A stretch of 64,000 nucleotides of DNA from an uncultured Chryseobacterium sp. (GTDB lineage Bacteria; Bacteroidota; Bacteroidia; Flavobacteriales; Weeksellaceae). Numbering within the stretch: position 1 is the stretch's first letter; each line of letters begins with the position of its first letter. A program made the translations under genes and the position numbers. Where the stretch lies: the NCBI GenBank assembly GCA_913778505.1, contig CAJYWD010000017.1:24054-88053 (forward strand). The letters are read 5' to 3'. The notes under the pieces are model-generated. The model made no database searches, was not told the origin of the DNA, and saw only the letters and a list, made by a program, of their open reading frames with translations. Shown piece after piece: positions 49,726-57,254 of this stretch.

Positions 49726-50343
49726 ATGAAAAACAAAATTCTTTTACCAATATTCTATCTCCCGCCTGTTTCCTGGTTTTCTATATTCTTAAATGAAGAA
49801 AATGAAGTTGCTTTAGAACAATTTGAGAATTTTCCAAAGCAGACCTACAGAAACCGAGCTGCAATTTATGGAGCTAACGGAAAACTGCCGCTTATCATTC
49901 CAATCAGACACACAGGAAAACGGGAAATGAAAGACATCGAGATTTCGTATTCCGAAGATTGGCAGAAACTGCATTGGAAATCCATCAAAACCGCCTACCA
50001 AAGCACACCATATTTTGAGTTTTATGAAGACAGATTGAAATCGATTTATGATGAAAAAATCAGCTCGCTGTTAGAATTCAATCTTAAAGCACTGGAAGTG
50101 ATCCGGAAAATCCTGAAAACAGAAAAAGATTTTCAGTTGACAACAAAATACATCAAACATCCGGAAGCTGCGGATTTCAGGGAAAGATTTTCAGCCAAAT
50201 CAGATTCAGAATATCAGATGGCAGATTATTACCAAAGCTTCTCGGACAAATATGGTTTTATCAAAGACCTTTCAATTCTCGATTTGCTTTGTAACATCGG
50301 ACCGGAAAGCGTGACTTATATTAAAAACATCCAACTCAAATAA
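49726..50343 (+). CDS. WbqC-family protein
   Basis: 205 aa. LLPIFYLPPVSWFSIFL, FPKQTYRNRAAIYGANG and LIIPIRHTGKREMKDIEI plus WHSI-like WKSIKTAYQSTPYFEFY identify the WbqC family, found in some O-antigen clusters; its biochemical role is not established. ATG 49726 is used since the long ORF from 49627 would begin in the palindromic element and read through the terminator. Last gene of the parA-lepB neighbourhood. Confidence 0.93.
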   Translation: MKNKILLPIFYLPPVSWFSIFLNEENEVALEQFENFPKQTYRNRAAIYGANGKLPLIIPIRHTGKREMKDIEISYSEDWQKLHWKSIKTAYQSTPYFEFYEDRLKSIYDEKISSLLEFNLKALEVIRKILKTEKDFQLTTKYIKHPEAADFRERFSAKSDSEYQMADYYQSFSDKYGFIKDLSILDLLCNIGPESVTYIKNIQLK

Positions 50344-50397
50344 ATATTCAGAATCGTTTGAAACCGATTTGATTATTGAACTTATAATTTAATTAAT

Positions 50398-52086
50398 ATG
50401 AAACATTTATTGATAGCGGCCGCTTTCTATGCGGGTTTTGCACAGGTTGCCGCCCAAACTGCAACTCCACAACAGGACAAAGATCAGAAAACCTGGTATC
50501 ACAAGGACTTTGCCACTACCAAAGTCTATGGTGTTAATACGGAGAATGCTTACAAGTTTCTGGAATCCAAAGGTCTTAAGCCAAAACCTGTGGTGGTGGC
50601 AGTGCTGGACAGCGGTGTAGAAGTAGATCATCCGGGATTGGTAAAAAACATGTGGAAAAATCCAAATGAAATCCCGAATAATGGTAAAGACGACGATGGC
50701 AACGGATATGTAGATGATGTCTACGGATGGAATTTCATCGGTGGCAAAAATGGCGATATCGATGTAGATAATATGGAGGTGACACGTGTCGTGAAAAAAT
50801 ATCAGCCGGTTTTTGAAGGTGCAGACTCTGCGAAAAACAAAGAGAACCAAGCTAAGATGCCCGAGGAATTCGCAATGTATATGAAGTCCAAAGAGATCTT
50901 CGACAAAAAAAGTCAGGAAGCGAAGCAAAATGTACAGCTTTATACCATGATCAGCAATTCTATTCCGGATATGGTAAAATTACTGGGAGATAAGACCTTA
51001 ACAAAAGAAAATCTGGCAACGCTTAAACCTGCCACACAGCAGGAAGCGATGGCGATGCAGGTACTTGCGCAGGTAGCCAATGATCCGCAGGTGGCAGGGA
51101 AATCTGCTGCAGAAGTAAAAACCTATATGGAAGGTCAGATGAAGGAAGCATTAGATTACTTCACGCCACAGGCAGAGAAAGGTTATAATCTCGATTTTGA
51201 TCCAAGAAAAGAAATTGTAGGCGATAATTATGATGATTATTCCGAAAGAAAATACGGTAACAACCATTACGAAGGTCCGGACGCCAAGCATGGAACCCAC
51301 GTGGCTGGAATCATCGCAGGATTGCCGAATGGTTCCGAGCCACAGTATGGTGTAGCTTCCAGAGTGGCAAAAATTATGACCGTGAGAGCTGTGCCGGATG
51401 GTGATGAGCGTGATAAAGATGTGTCCAATGCAATCCGTTACGCAGTAGACAATGGTGCAAAAATCCTCAATATGAGTTTTGGTAAGCCCGTGTCTCCCGG
51501 GAAAAATGTGGTTTGGGATGCCTTCAAATATGCAGAAAGCAAAGGTGTTCTATTAGTGAAAGCTGCCGGAAATGAAAATGAAGATATCGCAGAACATCAG
51601 TATTTCCCGACTAACTTTAAATCTCCGAGTGATGAGAAACCTTTCATCAATAATATGATCGTAGTCGGTTCCAATACTAATGACGCCAATGTACTGAAAT
51701 CCAGCTTTTCTAATTATGACAAAAAAATGGTAGACGTTTTTGCGCCGGGTTCAGAGATCTATTCCACGGTTCCGGATGGCAAATATGAATACCTACAGGG
51801 AACATCGATGGCTTCGCCGGTAGTGGCCGGTGCATCCGCAGTGCTCCTGGCCTACATGCCGAATCTGAAACCTGATCAAATCATTGAATCTCTTGTAAAG
51901 ACCTCAAATGCCAGCGCCAATAACGGTTTCGAGAATTTATCAAGAGGTGCGGGCGTTATTGACGTAGCTAAAGCTGCAGCCTACGCATACAATAATTTTT
52001 ATAAAGCCGATTCGCCGACAAAAGATGTGAAAACGCCAGTAAGAAAGCAGAAATCGAAAAAGTCAATTGACAGGTCAAAGCTATAA
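50398..52086 (+). CDS. Exported S8 family serine peptidase (subtilase)
   Basis: 562 aa. The signal peptide ends QVAA|Q (20). Catalytic Asp71 (VLDSGVEVDHPG), His298 (HGTHVAGIIAG) and Ser470 (GTSMASPVVAGA). A roughly 190-residue helical insertion lies between Asp and His, much longer than in subtilisin, and the Asn oxyanion residue sits in AAGNENE. The C-terminal tail is basic (VRKQKSKKSIDRSK) with no T9SS sorting domain, so the protein is probably periplasmic. No separate propeptide was seen. Confidence 0.94.
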   Translation: MKHLLIAAAFYAGFAQVAAQTATPQQDKDQKTWYHKDFATTKVYGVNTENAYKFLESKGLKPKPVVVAVLDSGVEVDHPGLVKNMWKNPNEIPNNGKDDDGNGYVDDVYGWNFIGGKNGDIDVDNMEVTRVVKKYQPVFEGADSAKNKENQAKMPEEFAMYMKSKEIFDKKSQEAKQNVQLYTMISNSIPDMVKLLGDKTLTKENLATLKPATQQEAMAMQVLAQVANDPQVAGKSAAEVKTYMEGQMKEALDYFTPQAEKGYNLDFDPRKEIVGDNYDDYSERKYGNNHYEGPDAKHGTHVAGIIAGLPNGSEPQYGVASRVAKIMTVRAVPDGDERDKDVSNAIRYAVDNGAKILNMSFGKPVSPGKNVVWDAFKYAESKGVLLVKAAGNENEDIAEHQYFPTNFKSPSDEKPFINNMIVVGSNTNDANVLKSSFSNYDKKMVDVFAPGSEIYSTVPDGKYEYLQGTSMASPVVAGASAVLLAYMPNLKPDQIIESLVKTSNASANNGFENLSRGAGVIDVAKAAAYAYNNFYKADSPTKDVKTPVRKQKSKKSIDRSKL

Positions 52087-52106
52087 TTACATAGTTACAT
52101 ATAATG

Positions 52107-52132
52107 AATCCGGAGCATTTCCGGATTTTTTT
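52107..52132 (+). terminator. Terminator after the subtilase gene
   Basis: An 8-bp perfect stem AATCCGGA/TCCGGATT, loop GCATT, T-run. Confidence 0.88.
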
Positions 52133-52143
52133 CATTTTTGTCA

Positions 52144-52171
52144 TTTGGCATAATTTTTTATAATAATTTTG
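52144..52171 (+). promoter_or_regulatory. Promoter of the lipocalin-like lipoprotein gene
   Basis: TTTG at 52144-52147 and TAATTTTG at 52164-52171 (16-nt spacer), 17 nt before ATG 52189. Confidence 0.6.
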
Positions 52172-52188
52172 GAGGTAAATATCAAACT

Positions 52189-52698
52189 ATGAGAAAATTA
52201 ATTTTAGGAATTATGGGCGGCGCTATTATTGCCACGTCTTGTTCCTCAACAAAGAATGCTTCTGCGGACGGTTCTGTTTCTGCAGGCCAGGCACAGACAC
52301 TTCGTTCAGAAGTAATGAAACTTAAAGGTGAATGGACTATTTCCAACGTTGATTATAACAAATCTTACAGCATCAAACCTTTTGACGAAGGCGCAGATAT
52401 CAACTGTTTCGTGGGAAGTTCCTGGAAATTGGTTCCTAACAATTACACAGGAATGTATTCTCTGAACGGCGGCGGTTCTTGCCCAATGAAAACTCAGAAC
52501 ATTACATTCAGTGTAGATAAATACAGTAATGTTTCGATGAAAAAAGTGGGTGAAGGCGAAAAAGCTAAAAACGTAGGCGCCGGCTATATGCTGAAATTGG
52601 AAAATCCAACAGAAAACAGTTTTACACTGGTACAGTCGCTCATCGCAGACGGATCGCCTATGGACGTGAGATATAACTTCGTAAGAACAGGTAAATAA
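52189..52698 (+). CDS. Lipocalin-like lipoprotein
   Basis: 169 aa. Lipobox IIATSC (Cys15) with a following SSTKNASADGS linker. The mature part has lipocalin-type beta features: LKGEWTISNVDYNKS, CFVGSSWKLVPNNYTGMYSL and the final DVRYNFVRTGK. ATG 52189 chosen because it follows a promoter and begins the signal peptide. It is 15 nt upstream of the OmpA lipoprotein gene and probably cotranscribed with it. Confidence 0.87.
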   Translation: MRKLILGIMGGAIIATSCSSTKNASADGSVSAGQAQTLRSEVMKLKGEWTISNVDYNKSYSIKPFDEGADINCFVGSSWKLVPNNYTGMYSLNGGGSCPMKTQNITFSVDKYSNVSMKKVGEGEKAKNVGAGYMLKLENPTENSFTLVQSLIADGSPMDVRYNFVRTGK

Positions 52699-52713
52699 TT
52701 AAAAATACATATA

Positions 52714-53403
52714 ATGAAATTGAATAAACTTAACATCGCAGCATTTTTAATCTCTGGTTCCATGCTTTTCACAAGTTGTGAAGCAGTTAAAAATGCAAAT
52801 AATACGCAGAAAGGTGCTGCTATAGGTACCGCTGCAGGGGCAGTTTTAGGAGGAATCCTTGGTAATAATATAGGAAGAGGCGGTAACGCACCGCTTGGTG
52901 CTGTTTTGGGTGGCGTAGTCGGTGGTGTAGCCGGTGGCGTTATCGGAAATAAGATGGACAAGCAGGCTAAGGAAATCAAAGAAACGCTTCCGGGAGCTGA
53001 GGTAGAGAGAGTAGGAGAAGGTATCAAAATTACTTTGAATGAAAACACGGTTAATTTTGATTTTAATTCAGCCAATCTTACTTCGCTTGCTAAATCTAAT
53101 CTTGACAAGTTGGTAACCGTTCTTAAGAATAATCCGGATACCAATATCAATATTTATGGACATACCGATAGTGTCGGTAGTGATGCCGTTAACCTTAGAA
53201 TCTCGGCTCAGAGAGCTCAGGCTGTTAAGAATTACATGGTAGCGAATGGTATAGCATCTTCAAGAATGTTTACAGAAGGTCTAGGAAAATCAAGTCCGAT
53301 TGCTTCTAACGATACTGATGCAGGACGAGCTAAAAACCGACGTGTAGAGTTTGCTATTACCGCAAACGAAAAGATGATTCAGGACGCTCAGTCGGGTAAT
53401 TAA
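52714..53403 (+). CDS. OmpA-family lipoprotein with glycine zipper
   Basis: 229 aa. Lipobox LFTSC (Cys22). Residues 32-85 are two glycine-zipper helices (GAAIGTAAGAVLGGILG and GAVLGGVVGGVAGGVIG). The OmpA-like peptidoglycan-binding domain (110-220) has VNFDFNSANLT, IYGHTDSVGSDAVNLRISAQRAQAV and DAGRAKNRRVEF with the conserved Asp and Arg. Links outer membrane to cell wall (family knowledge). Confidence 0.94.
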   Translation: MKLNKLNIAAFLISGSMLFTSCEAVKNANNTQKGAAIGTAAGAVLGGILGNNIGRGGNAPLGAVLGGVVGGVAGGVIGNKMDKQAKEIKETLPGAEVERVGEGIKITLNENTVNFDFNSANLTSLAKSNLDKLVTVLKNNPDTNINIYGHTDSVGSDAVNLRISAQRAQAVKNYMVANGIASSRMFTEGLGKSSPIASNDTDAGRAKNRRVEFAITANEKMIQDAQSGN

Positions 53404-53434
53404 GATTAATTTTTAGCATTAACACAATATTCAT

Positions 53435-53457
53435 AAACCGCAATTTGCGGTTTTTTT
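53435..53457 (+). terminator. Terminator after the OmpA lipoprotein gene
   Basis: AAACCGC/GCGGTTT stem, small AATTT loop, seven T. Confidence 0.85.
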
Positions 53458-53467
53458 ATTTTAATGC

Positions 53468-53475
53468 TACTTTTG
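53468..53475 (+). promoter_or_regulatory. TAnnTTTG -7 box of the ubiA-dprE cluster
   Basis: TACTTTTG, 18 nt before ATG 53494, just after the terminator of the previous unit. Confidence 0.6.
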
Positions 53476-53493
53476 CAAGATTATTGACATTGG

Positions 53494-54381
53494 ATGAAAA
53501 ATTATTTAAAACTGATAAGGGTAGAACAATGGGTGAAAAACCTGTTTGTCTTCGCACCGTTATTTTTCTCTGGCAAGATCACCAATTCCCATCTTTTTTT
53601 TGAAAGTCTCTTTGCTTTTTTCGTTTTTTCGTTCACAGCGAGTTCTATTTACATCCTGAATGATTACTTCGACATAGAGTCCGACAAAAAGCATCCGGAA
53701 AAAAAATCAAGACCGTTAGCCAGCGGAGCGGTTTCTAAAGGCGCTGCAAGGCTGCTTTTTGCAGTGTTAATTATACTTTCAATAGCTTCAATATTTGTAG
53801 GAAATTATATTTTTATGGCCAACTTCTGGAAGCTGGCGGTCATCATTGCGAGCTATTTTGTTCTCAACATTTTTTATACTTTTAAACTGAAACATGTCGC
53901 TATTGTAGACATCTGTATCATAGCAGTTGGATTTGTTTTAAGAGTCCTGGCCGGCGGTTACGTCACAGGAATTATCGTTACCAATTGGGCTATTTTGCTG
54001 ACTTTTATTCTGGCGCTGGTTCTTGCAATCGGAAAAAGAAGAGGAGAATTGATTAACGCTCAGATTTCCGGAAAAACAAGAAAAGCTTTGGATGGTTACA
54101 ATGTTCAGTTTGCGGATATTGCACTGTCCATCAGTTGTACATTGGCTATTATTTGTTATCTGATGTTCACATTGTCTCCGGAAGTTCAGGCAAGGTTTCA
54201 TCCCAGAGTATTTTACACCGTCATTTTCGTGGTGTTTGCTTTTTTGAGATATCTGCAGCAAACTTTGGTCTATAACAAGACCGAATCGCCGACGAAAATT
54301 GTTTACAAAGACCGCTACATTCAGGTGACTATAGTTCTGTGGGTGATCGTTTTTCTTCTACAAATCTATTTTAAAAAATAA
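53494..54381 (+). CDS. UbiA-family polyprenyl-phosphate phosphoribosyltransferase (Rv3806c-like)
   Basis: 295 aa, eight to nine transmembrane helices. The prenyltransferase motif NDYFDIESDKKHPEKKSRP (about 57-75) is close to that of mycobacterial decaprenyl-phosphate phosphoribosyltransferase, which joins PRPP and prenyl phosphate; the second motif is YTFKLKHVAIVDI (129-141). Unlike quinone or heme UbiA enzymes, it is followed at once by DprE1- and DprE2-like genes, which supports the phosphoribosyl role. It likely makes polyprenyl-phosphoryl-5-phosphoribose at the inner membrane. First gene of the cluster, with its own promoter. Confidence 0.9.
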   Translation: MKNYLKLIRVEQWVKNLFVFAPLFFSGKITNSHLFFESLFAFFVFSFTASSIYILNDYFDIESDKKHPEKKSRPLASGAVSKGAARLLFAVLIILSIASIFVGNYIFMANFWKLAVIIASYFVLNIFYTFKLKHVAIVDICIIAVGFVLRVLAGGYVTGIIVTNWAILLTFILALVLAIGKRRGELINAQISGKTRKALDGYNVQFADIALSISCTLAIICYLMFTLSPEVQARFHPRVFYTVIFVVFAFLRYLQQTLVYNKTESPTKIVYKDRYIQVTIVLWVIVFLLQIYFKK

Positions 54382-54433
54382 TCCTTAAATTATAAATTGA
54401 AATTGTTCAATTCAACATCATAAAAAACAACAG

Positions 54434-55753
54434 ATGAAGCCGAATTTTGTTCGAAAGGTGACCAATTGGGGAAATTTTCCCATTGTGGAAAAGGAAATGA
54501 GATCGGAAGATGCTGTTTCTAAGATCAAGCAATTTGTAAAAGAAAATAACGAGGTTATTGCGCGCGGAAACGGACGTTGCTATGGCGATGCTTCTCTCGG
54601 TGAACATATTTTCTCCACGAAAAGACTCAATAAATTTATTTCTTTTGATAGACTGAACGGGATAATAGAATGCGAATCCGGCGTTCTTTTGTCAGACGTT
54701 TTAGAGGTTTCTGTTCCGCAGGGTTATTTTCTTTATGTAACGCCCGGGACCAAATTTGTTTCCGTTGGTGGAGCCATAGCGTCTGACGTTCACGGGAAAA
54801 ATCATCACGCGGAAGGTTGTTTTTCGGAGTATGTGATTGAGTTCAAACTATTGAATGAAAACTCAGAAGTGATCACCTGTTCCAGAGAAGAAAACTCGGA
54901 TAAGTTCTGGGCAACGGTTGGCGGAATGGGATTGACCGGCATTATTTTGTCAGCTAAATTCAAACTTAAAAATATAGAATCGGCATACATCAGACAGGAA
55001 AGCATCAAGGCTGAAAATCTGGATGAAGTTTTCAAACTGTTTGATGAAAGTGAAGACTGGACATACAATGTAGCCTGGATTGATTGTTTTCAGAAAGGTA
55101 AAAACCTTGGACGTTCTATTTTGATGAGAGGCGAACATGCTTTGAAAGCCGAATTACCAACCAATCTTCAGAAAAAATCTTTAAAATTAAAGCAGAAATT
55201 CAAACCGACAGTTCCTTTCTACTTTCCGGGATTTGTTTTGAATGCTTTGACGATTAAGATTTTTAATTTCCTTTATTATAATAAGCAGACGAAAAAACAA
55301 GTCAATAATTTTATCGATTACGAAACCTTTTTCTATCCGTTGGATGTTATCAATGATTGGAACAAAATCTACGGAAAAAGCGGTTTTATACAATATCAAA
55401 TGGTCATCCCGAAAGACAATGGAAAGGAAGGAATGAGACAAATTCTTGATGCTATTGCAAAAAGCGGAAACGGCTCTTTCCTGGCAGTTCTGAAATTATT
55501 CGGGAAAGATAATCCGCTGGCTTACAATTCATTTCCGAAAGAAGGTTACACTCTTGCTTTGGATTTTAAAGTGAATAAAGGATTGAAAAAACTGGTAGAC
55601 CAGCTGGACACCATCGTGGAAAATTTTGGCGGAAGGATTTATTTGACCAAAGACAGTATGAGTAAGTCTTCATTGACCAATTATCTTCAAAATGTCAATT
55701 CATCCAGGTTTGTATCATTACAGCATAAAAGAATTCTTAATAATAATGGTTAA
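54434..55753 (+). CDS. dprE1: DprE1-like FAD oxidase of prenyl-phosphoryl-ribose
   Basis: 439 aa. FAD-binding type 4 domain with ARGNGRCYGDASLG (43-56), GGAIASDVHGKNHH (112-125) and FWATVGGMGLTGII (158-171); substrate domain with GFIQYQMVIP (317-326), FLAVLKLFG (349-357) and YLTKDS (403-408, Lys406 matching Lys418 of the mycobacterial enzyme). It should oxidise the ribose 2'-OH of prenyl-phosphoryl ribose. Ala375 stands where Mycobacterium tuberculosis DprE1 has Cys387. D-arabinono-lactone-oxidase paralogues are less similar. It starts 52 nt after ubiA. Confidence 0.92.
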   Translation: MKPNFVRKVTNWGNFPIVEKEMRSEDAVSKIKQFVKENNEVIARGNGRCYGDASLGEHIFSTKRLNKFISFDRLNGIIECESGVLLSDVLEVSVPQGYFLYVTPGTKFVSVGGAIASDVHGKNHHAEGCFSEYVIEFKLLNENSEVITCSREENSDKFWATVGGMGLTGIILSAKFKLKNIESAYIRQESIKAENLDEVFKLFDESEDWTYNVAWIDCFQKGKNLGRSILMRGEHALKAELPTNLQKKSLKLKQKFKPTVPFYFPGFVLNALTIKIFNFLYYNKQTKKQVNNFIDYETFFYPLDVINDWNKIYGKSGFIQYQMVIPKDNGKEGMRQILDAIAKSGNGSFLAVLKLFGKDNPLAYNSFPKEGYTLALDFKVNKGLKKLVDQLDTIVENFGGRIYLTKDSMSKSSLTNYLQNVNSSRFVSLQHKRILNNNG

Positions 55754-55792
55754 TGGTTTTTAGTTAATGGTTGATAGAAATAACTGTAAGCC

Positions 55793-55827
55793 AACAACTG
55801 ACAACTAACAACCGACAACTAACAACT
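55793..55827 (+). repeat. ACAACTAACAAC microrepeat leader before dprE2
   Basis: CAACAACTGACAACTAACAA followed by CCGACAACTAACAACT leads straight into ATG 55828. Few G, no Shine-Dalgarno motif; the upstream TTG start at 55771 would translate through it. Confidence 0.75.
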
Positions 55828-56553
55828 ATGATAGTATTAGGTTCCAATTCCGAAGTCGCTCAGGCCTTTGTAGAAGAATGTTTGACGAAAGGGGAAAAAT
55901 TTCCAACGATTTATTTGTTAAGTTCCAATCCGGAAACGACAGAGAAATTCGCCGCTCATATTCATGTAAAATTCCTCCAGAATTCTGAAATTATTCATTT
56001 GGATTTGATGAACGAAATCGATTATAAACCATTGGAAAACATCAATTCCGACCTATTGTTTTGCGCTACAGGTTATTTGGGTTCTGGGACAGAAGAAGGA
56101 CTTTATGATGATGACAATACAGCGAAAATTATCGATGTTAATTATGCAAAATTAGTTCCTGTTCTTAATTTTTTCGCCAAAAAAATGGAATCCAAAAGAC
56201 AAGGAACTATGATTGTTTTATCATCCGTTGCCGGCGAAAGAGGAAGACAGAGTAATTTCATCTATGGAAGCGCAAAAGCAGCACTCACAGCTTATTTAAG
56301 CGGACTCAGAAATTATTTGTTTGATAAAAAAGTTCACGTTCTGACGGTGAAACCTGGTTTTATGGACACCAAAATGACCGAAGGTTTACCCTTGAATCCA
56401 GCTTTGACAGCTACGCCAAAAAAAGCAGCCGAAGGCATGTTCAAAGCTTATAAAAATAAAAAAGACGTGGCGTACGTTTTACCAATTTGGGCCATTATAA
56501 TGATGATCATCAGAAATATACCGGAGTTTATCTTTAAGAAACTCAAACTATAG
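55828..56553 (+). CDS. dprE2: DprE2-like short-chain reductase
   Basis: 241 aa SDR that would reduce the 2'-keto sugar to arabinose, finishing the epimerisation. Nucleotide motif VLGSNSEVAQAF (3-14), active site S132/S133, Y146 and K150 in SSVAGERGRQSNFIYGSAKAAL (shown in part), as in mycobacterial DprE2, and the C-terminal MMIIRNIPEFIFKKL segment also found there. That tail may bind the membrane near the lipid substrate. Follows dprE1 after 74 nt. Confidence 0.91.
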   Translation: MIVLGSNSEVAQAFVEECLTKGEKFPTIYLLSSNPETTEKFAAHIHVKFLQNSEIIHLDLMNEIDYKPLENINSDLLFCATGYLGSGTEEGLYDDDNTAKIIDVNYAKLVPVLNFFAKKMESKRQGTMIVLSSVAGERGRQSNFIYGSAKAALTAYLSGLRNYLFDKKVHVLTVKPGFMDTKMTEGLPLNPALTATPKKAAEGMFKAYKNKKDVAYVLPIWAIIMMIIRNIPEFIFKKLKL

Positions 56554-56597
56554 AACTGCATTTAGCAACTAGACTTAAATAAACACTCTCAAAGCCT

Positions 56598-56626
56598 ATT
56601 GCCATAAGCAAAAGGCCAATTGCCAA
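56598..56626 (+). repeat. Microrepeat leader (GCCAATTGCCAAA) before the HAD gene
   Basis: ATTGCCATAAGCAAAAGGCC and AATTGCCAA repeat the ATTGCCA unit before ATG 56627. A similar GCTAATTGCCAAAAG lies before lepB. Confidence 0.5.
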
Positions 56627-57214
56627 ATGAAAAAACTATATCTATTCGACTTCGACGGAACTTTAACTTACAAAGACACCATGTTTTTGTTCTTGAAATT
56701 TTATGACCCTGCAAAATATTCGGTTCAGTTTCTAAAACATATTCCACTTTTTGCTTTGTTGAAGTTAAAATTAGCTGATGCAGAAGCGGTGAAGAAAAGC
56801 TTTATCTCATCCATTCTGAAAGGTCAGTCCAGACATCAGATCGAAAAAAAAGCACAGCAGTTTTTTGAGGAAAATTATCCAGATTTGTTCCGGGAAAATG
56901 CGCTGGATTTCATCAGGAATATTGACAGAGAACACACCGAATCCTACATCGTATCAGCATCTCTGGATATTTGGGTGAGGCCATTCGCAGATCATTTTAA
57001 TATGACCATGCTGGCCACTCAGTCCGAATTCAGGGAGGATGTTTTCACCGGGAATTTTGTCGGCAAAAACTGCAACAATCAGGAGAAGGTCAATCGCGTT
57101 AAGTTACAGTTGGGCGACAGAAAATTCGACAAAATCATAGCCTTCGGAGATACCTCGGGCGACAAGGCAATGTTTAAGTTTGCAAATGAATCCCATTACC
57201 AATTTTTTCACTAA
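56627..57214 (+). CDS. HAD-IB phosphatase
   Basis: 195 aa. HAD motif I DFDGT (8-12), motif II Ser in YIVSASLDIW (about 108), motif III Lys in NNQEKVNRVK and motif IV GDTSGDKAMF. A helical cap of the C1/IB kind (SerB-like) is at 15-85. In this position it could remove the 5'-phosphate from prenyl-phosphoryl-phosphoribose, the job of a PAP2-type protein (Rv3807c) in mycobacteria; this is inference from neighbourhood. It lacks membrane helices, so it would act from the cytoplasm. Confidence 0.88.
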   Translation: MKKLYLFDFDGTLTYKDTMFLFLKFYDPAKYSVQFLKHIPLFALLKLKLADAEAVKKSFISSILKGQSRHQIEKKAQQFFEENYPDLFRENALDFIRNIDREHTESYIVSASLDIWVRPFADHFNMTMLATQSEFREDVFTGNFVGKNCNNQEKVNRVKLQLGDRKFDKIIAFGDTSGDKAMFKFANESHYQFFH

Positions 57215-57254
57215 TTTAGTATTTCTAATTTTCGGCTTCAAATCTTATTAAAAA

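Noticed and set aside
50779..50796. CACGTG-centred sites as possible parS near parAB
   Set aside because: The CACGTG occurrences (for example GACACGTGTC in the subtilase gene) lack the flanking TGTT/AACA arms of parS and lie inside coding sequence.
53494..54381. UbiA protein as 4-hydroxybenzoate or heme O prenyltransferase
   Set aside because: The motif with HPEKKSRP and the directly following dprE1/dprE2-like genes fit the phosphoribosyltransferase group better.
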